DNA of 5,824 nucleotides, from the NCBI GenBank assembly GCA_023459755.1, contig JAEWSS010000208.1, positions 1-5,824 on the forward strand, given 5' to 3'. Below are positions 1-5,824 of this stretch, piece after piece. Within the stretch, counting starts at the first letter, position 1. Each line of letters starts with the position of its first letter. The notes below the pieces were generated by a model. That model ran no database searches, was not told where the DNA came from, and worked only from the letters and a program-made list of their open reading frames with translations. Origin of the DNA: Verrucomicrobiota bacterium (lineage in GTDB: Bacteria > Verrucomicrobiota > Lentisphaeria > Victivallales > Victivallaceae). A program made the position numbers and the translations under genes.

Positions 1-2955
1 CGCTGCATGGTCAGAATCGGCGACACCTTTGTTTCGGAATGTGACTGCGAGGGCGAGGCGGAGTCCGACGCTTCGCTGTGCCCGCATGCGGTTGCCGCCA
101 TACTCTACAACGCCAACTTCGCCTCCGGTCGGCCGATGGAAACTCCCGACACCACCGGAACTTATGCCGGAATGCGCCGCGAGTCGCTGACCGAATTGCT
201 CACCCGCGCCAGAATCGCGCCCAAGGCCCAGGTCTTTCTGCGTGCTGAATCGGAATTTCCTCATGTGCCGAGCAAATGGGAAAATTCACTGTTGAATGTC
301 CGGCTCAAATCGGCGCAGCGCGAATACGTCGGCAGTATCAACAATCTGCGTCAGCTTTATTTTGACAAGGCGCTGGCGATCACGCTTAAATTTGACGATT
401 TTTCACTTCAGGATCGTCAGATCATTCAATTTCTTGCCATCAACGCCGAACCCGGCGAGTCGCACCTGATGATGAATTCCGAGGTTACCGCCGAATTTTT
501 TCACTGCCTCGGCGGATTTGACCGGTTTACCCGCAACGGCCGCCGTCTGGTGATCCATGACATTCCGGCCCGCGCCGCCATACTGCATGTGAAAAACGCC
601 AAAGACGATTTTTATACGCCGGGATTGATTTACAATCAGGCGCCGCTGCCGCTGTCGGCGGCGAAGGTGATTGTCGGCCGCGCCGGATGCTGGGTCGGGC
701 GCGACGGCGAATACTTCTTTGTTCCGGCCTCAATCGAGGTGAACTGGCTGAGAAACTTTTTCCGGCTCGGCGAACAGCGCGACGGCGATCAGGCAATGCT
801 TGCACTGCTCGACGGAAAACAGGGTATGCTTCCGGTGGTCGAGATCGATTCTGCCGCGCTTGCCGCACCTCCGCTTCAAAGCGTGATCGGCGGACGGCGG
901 GATGAAACCGGCGCCCTGCGCATCCGTTTGCAGTATTTTTATGACGATGTTCTGCTGCCGGCCGATGGCGGACATATCGCCGTCAGCGGCAAGAAGTTCT
1001 TCCAACGCAACGAGAAGAGCGAATTTGAGCTGGAAAACTCCCTAAAAATGCTGAAGTGCGAGTGCGCCGGCGATGAATTTGTGATCGCCGACCCGGAGGT
1101 GCAGGGCATGTTTCTGGACGAAATGCTGCCGGACTGCGTAAGTTCGGAACGGCGCGTGATGGTTTCCGATTCCATTTTGAAGCTCTGCGGGCGCTCGCTC
1201 GGCGTGGCCGACGTTGTGTTCAAAGTGAAATATCAATCTACGCTTTCGGACGGTTTCCGTTTGTCCGGCGAACTTTCCGACGGCGCCGGAAGCCGACTTC
1301 CGCTGCTGTCAACCGTTCGCCAGCTGCGCCGTCAACGGCGTTATTTTGTAAATTCGGCCGGTCAGGTGGTAAAGGTGGCTCCGGAACTCGCGGCGCTGTT
1401 GACGGCTCTTGAAAATGTCACGGCCAAAATCGACGAGAAAAACGGCACGTTTGATCTGCCGTTTCATCAGATACATTTTTACCGCTATCTGGCGGAAAAA
1501 CTGCCGTTCGCGGTGCCGCCGGAGCTTTGCGGATTCGGCGCCGGAATTCATCAGGCAAACGCGGCTGAGGCGCCGGGATTCAAGTTTGAAGGAGCGCTGC
1601 GTTCGTATCAGGCCGAAGGCGTGGAGTGGATGCGTTCAATGGCGGCCAACAACTTCAATTTTATTCTGGCCGACGAAATGGGACTTGGCAAAACCGTTCA
1701 GCTGCTGGCACTGATCGCCGGACTGCGCCACCGCGGTGATGAGCCGGCCATGGTGATCTGTCCGGCCAGTCTGGTCGAAAACTGGGTGCGTGAATGCAAC
1801 CGGTTTGTGCCGGAGTTCCGCACCGTCGGTCTGGCCGGCGGCGAACGCGAGCAGGTGTATGAACATATCGCCGACTACGATTTTATTGCAATCAGCTACG
1901 CCACCGCCCGTCATGACGCGGACCGGCTGAAAAAACTGCGGTTCAGCTTCCTGGCGCTCGATGAAGCTCAGCATATCAAGAACGCCGACACCGCAAACTT
2001 CCAAAGCTGCAAGGCGCTCAACGCCGTTCACCGGGCGGTGCTTACCGGTACTCCGCTGGAAAATTCACCGGAAGACCTGTGGAGCCTGTTTGAATTTCTC
2101 CATCCCGGTTTTTTAGGAAGTTTCAACTCGTTCAAGGCGCGTTACGCCAATCTGCACGGCGATCCGGCGCGTCAGAAGGAGCTGGCGGCCAGAGTGGCTC
2201 CGTTCATCAAGCGTCGATTGAAGGTTGATGTCTGCCGCGAACTTCCGCCCAAGCACGAACAACTTCTGATGTGCGAGATGGGGGCGGCGCAACGCGAACT
2301 TTATAATGAAGTGCGCGAGTTGGGGCGTGCCCAGCTGAAAAATCTAAAACCGGGTGAAAAAAGGGTTCCATTCGAGATTTTGACCACACTGCTGCGTCTG
2401 CGGCAGATTTGCTGTCATCCGCCGCTGGTGGGGGCGGCTCAGGTCGATTCGGCAAAAATGGAGCTGGCGAAGGAGCTTATTCTGGAGCATATCGACTCCG
2501 GCAGCCGGATGCTGCTGTTCAGTCAATTTACTTCGCTATTGAGTTATATCCGGGCGTGGCTGGAGGAGCAGTCCATCAAATACGAGTATCTGGACGGCTC
2601 GACCCGCAACCGCCAGCAGAAGGTGGACGAATTCAACAACTCACCGGATATTCCGATATTTCTGCTTAGCCTGAAGGCCGGCGGAACCGGTCTTAATCTG
2701 ACCGGGGCCGACACCGTAATCATTTACGATCCGTGGTGGAATCCCGCGGTTGAGGAACAGGCCAGCGACCGAACCCACCGGATCGGCCAGACCAAGCCGG
2801 TAAGCAGCTTGAAACTGCTGGTCAAGGATTCAATCGAGGAACGTATTCTCGCCATGAAAAAGCAGAAGCAGGAGATATTCGACAGCGTGATCGAAAATCC
2901 CGAACTTTCCTCCGACAAGCTGTCGATCAAGGAACTTACCTACCTGTTCGGCTGA
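1..2955 (+). CDS. SWIM zinc-finger SNF2-family DEAD/DEAH-like helicase (5' partial)
   Basis: This is a bacterial Swi2/Snf2 ATPase that probably translocates on double-stranded DNA and remodels protein-DNA complexes; its substrate is unknown. Residues are numbered from the ATG at nt 7. A SWIM zinc-binding motif CxCx10CxH lies at C12, C14, C25, H27. A long middle region (~80-500) is in the position of the bacterial SNF2-associated domain. The ATPase core follows: LRSYQAEGVEW 531-541, Walker A DEMGLGKT 556-563, motif Ia around PASLVENW 586-593, DEAQ 652-655, LTGTPLENS 679-687, LRLRQICCHP 796-805, FSQF 838-841, LDGSTR 862-867, KAGGTGLNL 890-898, WWNPAVEEQ 910-918 and SDRTHRIGQ 920-928. All catalytic motifs look intact. 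The frame is open to base 1 (codons CGC TGC before the ATG), and SWIM domains normally have more protein before the first Cys, so nt 7 is probably not the true start. The gene ends TGA TAA, a tandem stop. Family call is very secure; cellular role is not. Confidence 0.95.
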   Translation, partial: RCMVRIGDTFVSECDCEGEAESDASLCPHAVAAILYNANFASGRPMETPDTTGTYAGMRRESLTELLTRARIAPKAQVFLRAESEFPHVPSKWENSLLNVRLKSAQREYVGSINNLRQLYFDKALAITLKFDDFSLQDRQIIQFLAINAEPGESHLMMNSEVTAEFFHCLGGFDRFTRNGRRLVIHDIPARAAILHVKNAKDDFYTPGLIYNQAPLPLSAAKVIVGRAGCWVGRDGEYFFVPASIEVNWLRNFFRLGEQRDGDQAMLALLDGKQGMLPVVEIDSAALAAPPLQSVIGGRRDETGALRIRLQYFYDDVLLPADGGHIAVSGKKFFQRNEKSEFELENSLKMLKCECAGDEFVIADPEVQGMFLDEMLPDCVSSERRVMVSDSILKLCGRSLGVADVVFKVKYQSTLSDGFRLSGELSDGAGSRLPLLSTVRQLRRQRRYFVNSAGQVVKVAPELAALLTALENVTAKIDEKNGTFDLPFHQIHFYRYLAEKLPFAVPPELCGFGAGIHQANAAEAPGFKFEGALRSYQAEGVEWMRSMAANNFNFILADEMGLGKTVQLLALIAGLRHRGDEPAMVICPASLVENWVRECNRFVPEFRTVGLAGGEREQVYEHIADYDFIAISYATARHDADRLKKLRFSFLALDEAQHIKNADTANFQSCKALNAVHRAVLTGTPLENSPEDLWSLFEFLHPGFLGSFNSFKARYANLHGDPARQKELAARVAPFIKRRLKVDVCRELPPKHEQLLMCEMGAAQRELYNEVRELGRAQLKNLKPGEKRVPFEILTTLLRLRQICCHPPLVGAAQVDSAKMELAKELILEHIDSGSRMLLFSQFTSLLSYIRAWLEEQSIKYEYLDGSTRNRQQKVDEFNNSPDIPIFLLSLKAGGTGLNLTGADTVIIYDPWWNPAVEEQASDRTHRIGQTKPVSSLKLLVKDSIEERILAMKKQKQEIFDSVIENPELSSDKLSIKELTYLFG
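40..87 (+). other. SWIM zinc-binding motif of the helicase
   Basis: The codons for C12, C14, C25 and H27 (numbered from the ATG at nt 7) give CxCx10CxH, the classic SWIM signature. SWIM domains are known to bind zinc and are thought to mediate DNA or protein contacts. Here it sits at the N-terminus, about 500 residues ahead of the ATPase core, as in other bacterial SWIM-SNF2 proteins. The start of the domain lies outside the window. Confidence 0.85.
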
Positions 2956-2971
2956 TAAACGCTGTTCCGGC
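2945..2971 (+). repeat. Direct repeat copy 1, spanning helicase stop codon
   Basis: The 14-nt word TGTTCGGCTGATAA occurs here and again exactly 63 nt downstream. Similarity continues for another 13 nt with three mismatches, giving about 27 nt in all. This copy encodes the helicase end (L-F-G-stop-stop). It also carries the left arm of a small hairpin, TTCCGG-CAT-CCGGAA at 2965-2979, which has no T-tract after it. Confidence 0.75.
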
Positions 2972-3007
2972 ATCCGGAATGCAAGCCATGCAAACCTTTG
3001 ACCGTCA

Positions 3008-3034
3008 TGTTCGGCTGATAACCCCTGCTCCGGC
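3008..3034 (+). repeat. Direct repeat copy 2, overlapping the terminator
   Basis: This is the second copy of the 27-nt imperfect repeat, in the same reading phase as the first (63 nt = 21 codons), so it would read M-F-G-stop-stop. It supplies most of the left arm of the terminator hairpin at 3026-3057. The spacing and phase suggest a local duplication of the gene's 3' tail that has since diverged; this is an inference. Confidence 0.7.
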
Positions 3035-3066
3035 GCGGCTGATGGAGCGCCGGAGCAAATTGTTTT
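3026..3066 (+). terminator. Rho-independent-type terminator for the helicase gene
   Basis: A perfect 11-bp inverted repeat, TGCTCCGGCGC at 3026-3036 and GCGCCGGAGCA at 3047-3057, encloses a 10-nt loop. It is followed on the plus strand by AATTGTTTT, a modest T-rich tail. It lies 70 nt past the helicase stop and just before the 3' end of the convergent permease gene. On the minus strand the stem is followed by GGGGTTAT, with no T-run, so it fits plus-strand termination better. The hairpin could still block or protect transcripts from both sides. Confidence 0.75.
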
Positions 3067-3067
3067 G

Positions 3068-4795
3068 CTATTGATCGGTCTGCGGTTTTCCGTAGTCTTT
3101 CGGGATCACCCGCATTGCCACAATTGTGGCCGCAAAGCTGACCAGCGTGGCAATCATCACCCAGACAAAGAAATGGAAGTAATCGCCGGAACAGAGGTTT
3201 TCCTGAATGTCGCCGGAATAGAATCCCGGAACCATCATGCCGACCGCCTGCAGTCCGGTCATAATCGCAAAATGACTGGTGGCGAATTTGCCGGAATCGG
3301 AGGCAAACCACACCATGAACATCATGTAGGCCGAGAAGCCGAATCCGTATCCGAACTGCTCCACCGCCACCGACAGATAGACCGGGAACCGGTCGGACGG
3401 CTGATAGTGCGCCATCAGCACATACACCACGTCCGGCAGGTTAAGCGCCAGCGCCATCGGCAGCATCCAGAACCGCAGCCCCTGACGCGACAACGCCCAG
3501 CCGCCGGCTATTCCGCCCAGCACCAGACACAGAATGCCGACCACGCCGTAGATCGCGCCGTATTCGCTGTTGCGTAATCCGAGGCCGCCTTTGCTGACCG
3601 GATCGATCATGAACGTGCTGCCGATCTTTAACAGCTGTGACTCTCCGAACCGGAACAGCAGAATGAAGATCAGCGCCGCCACCACGTTTTTCTTGGTGAA
3701 GAAACTGACGAACGCACGGGCGAATTCACGGTAGAATTTTCCCAGATCAGTGACCCCGGACGCATTGCCGGAATCGTGCGGAAGCGCGAACATGTGATAG
3801 ACCGCCATCAGAGCGTAAAGTCCGGACAATACGCCGAGCGCCACCATCCAGGCCGCAATGAAGTTTCCGCTGTCCACCCGGAACATGGTTGAACTGCCGT
3901 CGGTTCCGTTGGCCACCGCGGTGATTCTGGCAAGCCGGGGCAGGTCAAGCGTGTCGCTGGTGAAGATCAGCCGTTCGGCGCCGACAAAGGAGACGTCTTT
4001 ATACTTGGTGTCGGCCGAACGAACCACGGCCAGCTGGCGGCGGTCGTTGTTGCCGGTATTGTGCAAAGTCACAAACGCGAGCGGCGCGTCTTTGGCGTCA
4101 GCGATGATTTGCGTCAGCTTCTCGGCGGTGGGATCGGCGTTATAGGCGGCGATCATCGGGTCGAGATATTTTGCGTCGGGGGCATCGAGTGGACACGCGG
4201 TGGTGCGGACGGTGAAAAAGTCGTTGGCCAGTTCAACCGGTTGAACTGCGGCATTCTTTATGTCCAGTGAAAACTCCAGCGGTTGAAGACTGGTATGCTG
4301 TTGAACCAGACCGGCCAGCAGCACCACTCCGCCCTGCGCCGTAATCATGGCAATCCGGTAAAAGGTGCCGCGGATGCCGGTGAAAAACGCCTGGAGATTG
4401 GGGTTCAGCGAAACCACATAAATGCCGTCCGCCGCCGCGTCATGCGTGGCGGAAAGTATCGCCAGAATCGAAAATATCGCCAGCAGCGCCCGTGTCGCCG
4501 CCGTGAACGGCATGGCAAACACCGCCAGCAGAAATGCCGCCGCCATCGCCAGCTGCATCAGTATCACCCACCATTTTTTGGTGCGGTAAAGGTCGACTAT
4601 CGGGGTCCAAAGCGGCTTGATCGCCCACGGGAACATCAGGAAACTGGTGAAGCGGGCAACATCGGAGTTGCTCATTCCCAACTGCTTGAAGATCAGGATC
4701 GACACCGTGGTGACAATGATGTACGGCACACCTTCGGCAAAGTAAAGACTTGGGACCCAGAACCATGGGGAACGGGATTTTTCCGAGTTTTTCAC
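3068..4795 (-). CDS. PAT/AmpG-like major facilitator superfamily permease with large extracytoplasmic insert
   Basis: This is a 12-TM inner-membrane transporter of the PAT (AmpG/SLC33-like) branch. AmpG imports anhydro-muropeptides, but the substrate here cannot be assigned. Counting from the far ATG at 4852 (594 aa), TM1-5 fall at about 32-55, 68-88, 95-115, 120-140 and 164-184. An insert fills ~186-328, and TM6 is ~330-354. TM7-12 lie within ~388-582. Family-like stretches are YFAEGVPY (37-44), LWTPIVDLYR (81-90), THDAAADGIYV (136-146) and VEQFGYGFGFSAY (497-509). I prefer the GTG at 4795 (575 aa). GGAG at 4810-4807 lies 11 nt ahead of it, and the 19 extra residues from the ATG are AT-rich in codon use, have no Shine-Dalgarno, and would overlap the upstream gene by 29 nt. 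The stop is TAG at 3070-3068. It is probably co-transcribed with the ArnT-like gene upstream. Family call is good; substrate is unknown. Confidence 0.88.
   Translation of the reverse strand: MKNSEKSRSPWFWVPSLYFAEGVPYIIVTTVSILIFKQLGMSNSDVARFTSFLMFPWAIKPLWTPIVDLYRTKKWWVILMQLAMAAAFLLAVFAMPFTAATRALLAIFSILAILSATHDAAADGIYVVSLNPNLQAFFTGIRGTFYRIAMITAQGGVVLLAGLVQQHTSLQPLEFSLDIKNAAVQPVELANDFFTVRTTACPLDAPDAKYLDPMIAAYNADPTAEKLTQIIADAKDAPLAFVTLHNTGNNDRRQLAVVRSADTKYKDVSFVGAERLIFTSDTLDLPRLARITAVANGTDGSSTMFRVDSGNFIAAWMVALGVLSGLYALMAVYHMFALPHDSGNASGVTDLGKFYREFARAFVSFFTKKNVVAALIFILLFRFGESQLLKIGSTFMIDPVSKGGLGLRNSEYGAIYGVVGILCLVLGGIAGGWALSRQGLRFWMLPMALALNLPDVVYVLMAHYQPSDRFPVYLSVAVEQFGYGFGFSAYMMFMVWFASDSGKFATSHFAIMTGLQAVGMMVPGFYSGDIQENLCSGDYFHFFVWVMIATLVSFAATIVAMRVIPKDYGKPQTDQ
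3869..4297 (-). other. Inserted extracytoplasmic domain of the permease (between TM5 and TM6)
   Basis: About 143 polar residues (186-328 in the 594-aa numbering) separate TM5 from TM6, where a typical MFS protein has a short loop. With the usual cytoplasmic N-terminus this loop faces the periplasm. It contains an internal near-repeat, LQPLEF at 189-194 and VQPVEL at 203-208, then a helical-looking stretch (~232-255). Strand-like segments follow: LAFVTLHN, RQLAVVRS, ERLIFTS and RLARITAV. This would suit a small beta-rich fold. I recognise no known domain in it. Confidence 0.7.
4229..4248. repeat. 20-bp perfect palindrome within the permease gene
   Basis: The half-site CAGTTCAACC is followed directly by its exact reverse complement, with no spacer. 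It encodes A-V-Q-P-V-E-L in the inserted domain of the permease. Two further GTTGAA words lie nearby (4282-4287 and 4300-4305), one of them from the related LQPLEF coding stretch. A regulatory role is not shown; the sequence may be coding coincidence. Confidence 0.6.
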
Positions 4796-4806
4796 GGTGA
4801 TTTTTA

Positions 4807-4810
4807 CTCC
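4807..4810 (-). promoter_or_regulatory. Candidate ribosome binding site for the GTG start of the permease
   Basis: GGAG on the minus strand lies 11 nt ahead of the GTG at 4795-4793, inside the 28-nt gap after the ArnT-like stop codon. The spacing is slightly long. It is still the only Shine-Dalgarno-like match near either candidate start: the alternative ATG at 4852 is preceded by AT-rich sequence with none. This supports the shorter protein. Confidence 0.45.
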
Positions 4811-4823
4811 AGTTTTTGTTATA

Positions 4824-5824
4824 TTAGAATATTGCAGTCCAAATTTCGTCATAATAATCGTCGAACAGTGGTTCCGCCTTTAAATTGCGGATATAGCGCG
4901 CCCGGTCGCGGTCGAATCTGTCCGGCTTGATGCGGATGATAACCGCGACCGGTGCTCGATTTTTGCGGGCGATCAACTCGATCAGGCGTGGATAACTGTA
5001 AAGGCGGTCGCCGTATTCGGCGTTAAAGGTTTTTTCCACGCTGTCGGCCAGTTCTCCGGCATCGGCGGCGAAGAACCCCGGTTCGGGCGTCATCAGGTAG
5101 CCGACCGCGTGCATGACATTGCTGTCCGCCACCACCGTGGCGTTGTACGGAATGAGTCTGGCGGCGTGCCGGACGCCGTGCTCCTGAGCTTTGCCGACCA
5201 GTATTTCGTTCGGAATTGTCCATTGTCCGGCGGCGAAGAGCACCGCCAGCCCGATAAAGAAATGCGGAAGTTTTTTCTCATCAATTCCGCCGCCGGACTT
5301 CATGACAAGACTCCACAGACAGACCACCGCCAGAATGGTCAGCCATTTTGCGCTTTCGCGGTCGGAAAAAATCGGATAAATCGCGGTTTGGGTAATCAGG
5401 AACCCGAGGCCGGCGATCAGCAGAAGAATGAAAAATATCTCCAGTGGAATGGTCAGCCATTTGCGTCCGCCTTCAGCTGAATAACGCTTCGCCCCGAGTG
5501 CCAGCAGCATGACCAGCGGCGGGAAACACGGCATGACATAAGTTGCAAGTTTGCCGGTGGAGGCGGAAAACAGCAGAAACGGCAGAATTGTCCAGCATAA
5601 CAGAATGCGGCACAAATCGTCGCGCAATATTTCACGGAAACGGCGCTTCAGAATTACAAATGCGCCGAGCGCAGTCAGTGCGCCCGGAAAAATCCCCCCC
5701 GCCAGCGGCGGCAGCAGCACCCAGAACGGCGACGCGTGCTGCCCGGACGTTTCGTGGAAAAAACGCTGAATGTGTTCGACCCAGAAAAAATATTTCCAGA
5801 AGTACGGTTCGCGCAGATGAATCA
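4824..5824 (-). CDS. ArnT/GT83-like membrane glycosyltransferase, C-terminal part (5' partial)
   Basis: ArnT-family enzymes are GT-C fold membrane proteins. They move a sugar, such as 4-amino-4-deoxy-L-arabinose, from undecaprenyl phosphate to lipid A or another acceptor on the periplasmic side. The frame is open to the window edge, giving 332 visible residues. The GTG at 5720 is internal, because the residues before it carry the family signature FFWVEHIQRF (12-21, nt 5760-5789). The next hallmark is TGKLATYVMP (89-98, nt 5529-5558), equivalent to KGKLPTYILP in E. coli ArnT. Hydrophobic segments lie at about 35-57, 69-88, 97-111, 123-145, 160-174 and 185-201. A soluble tail of ~130 residues follows, and its layout (ADSN...GYLM...GELADS...RLIELI...VAVIIR) resembles the ArnT periplasmic C-terminal domain. 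The catalytic first loop is outside the window, so sugar and acceptor cannot be told. The stop is TAA at 4826-4824, and the permease starts just after it. Family is secure; exact specificity is not. Confidence 0.88.
   Translation of the reverse strand, partial: IHLREPYFWKYFFWVEHIQRFFHETSGQHASPFWVLLPPLAGGIFPGALTALGAFVILKRRFREILRDDLCRILLCWTILPFLLFSASTGKLATYVMPCFPPLVMLLALGAKRYSAEGGRKWLTIPLEIFFILLLIAGLGFLITQTAIYPIFSDRESAKWLTILAVVCLWSLVMKSGGGIDEKKLPHFFIGLAVLFAAGQWTIPNEILVGKAQEHGVRHAARLIPYNATVVADSNVMHAVGYLMTPEPGFFAADAGELADSVEKTFNAEYGDRLYSYPRLIELIARKNRAPVAVIIRIKPDRFDRDRARYIRNLKAEPLFDDYYDEIWTAIF
5694..5700 (-). repeat. G7 homopolymer tract in the ArnT-like gene
   Basis: Seven C on the plus strand read as seven G in the coding strand (GCG GGG GGG ATT, encoding A-G-G-I) in a membrane segment near the FFWVEHIQRF motif. 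The frame is intact here. Such a run can slip, so it is a possible site for on/off variation or for an assembly error. Confidence 0.5.

Noticed and set aside
1636..2031. Minus-strand open frame of 131 codons opposite the helicase ATPase core
   Set aside because: It is antisense to the conserved Walker A and DEAQ motifs of the helicase, with no credible ribosome binding site or family likeness.
1..2955. Helicase as part of a phage-defence system such as DISARM or BREX
   Set aside because: SNF2-type helicases occur in such systems, but no methyltransferase, nuclease or other defence gene is present and the convergent neighbours are envelope genes.
2988..3074. Possible 28-codon small ORF across the intergenic region
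   Set aside because: It runs through the terminator hairpin and the permease stop codon, has no Shine-Dalgarno, and its sequence is explained by the repeat and the stem.
3117..3130. 14-bp perfect palindrome GCCACAATTGTGGC
   Set aside because: A palindrome of this size is expected about once in a few windows of this length by chance, and it lies in the conserved last TM coding region of the permease.
3065..3577. Plus-strand open frame of 170 codons opposite the permease C-terminus
   Set aside because: Its composition is biased to His/Arg/Gln and it is the mirror of conserved transmembrane coding sequence; no recognisable motif.
4796..4850. AT-rich stretch before the permease with TATTCT, TAATAT and TATAAC words as a possible promoter
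   Set aside because: No good -35 box is found at 16-18 nt from any of them (the best is a poor TTATGA 17 nt before TATTCT). The tight spacing favours read-through from the upstream gene.
4283..4930. Plus-strand open frame of 215 codons opposite the permease and ArnT-like genes
   Set aside because: It lies antisense to two well-supported genes. Its product is rich in Arg, His and Gln with no domain pattern, as expected of a shadow frame in GC-rich DNA.

Overview
The window holds three protein genes and one short intergenic region. The DNA is fairly GC-rich by eye (roughly mid-to-high fifties percent) with AT-richer gene junctions. An ArnT-type lipid-linked sugar transferase implies a Gram-negative-type envelope. 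The protein style (SWIM-SNF2 helicase, PAT/AmpG-like permease with a large insert) would fit the PVC group, perhaps Lentisphaerota. That placement is an impression, not something the sequence proves.

Layout: (1) 1-2955, plus strand, is a SWIM zinc-finger SNF2-family helicase-like ATPase. It is cut by the left edge of the window, and all the main ATPase motifs are intact. (2) 2956-3067 is a 112-nt convergent intergenic region. It carries a strong hairpin terminator (11-bp perfect stem) and an imperfect 27-bp direct repeat, 63 nt apart, whose first copy spans the helicase stop codon. (3) 3068-4795 (or 4852), minus strand, is a 12-TM major-facilitator protein of the PAT/AmpG-like group. It has an unusual ~140-residue insertion predicted to lie outside the cytoplasm between TM5 and TM6. 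(4) 4824-5824, minus strand, is the C-terminal part of an ArnT/GT83-like membrane glycosyltransferase. It runs off the right edge, and its reading frame is open to the last base.

The two minus-strand genes are probably co-transcribed: the gap is 28 nt with a GTG start, or there is a 29-nt overlap with the upstream ATG. Together they suggest an envelope-related unit, with one enzyme moving a sugar from a polyprenyl carrier onto a cell-envelope acceptor and a permease of a family that moves muropeptides or other metabolites across the inner membrane. The helicase is convergent to them and need not be functionally related.

I see no CRISPR array, tRNA, rRNA, transposase, attachment site or defence cassette. 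The window looks largely like ordinary chromosome. The points most worth checking are the permease insert, the 20-bp perfect palindrome inside it, and the duplicated helicase tail next to the terminator.
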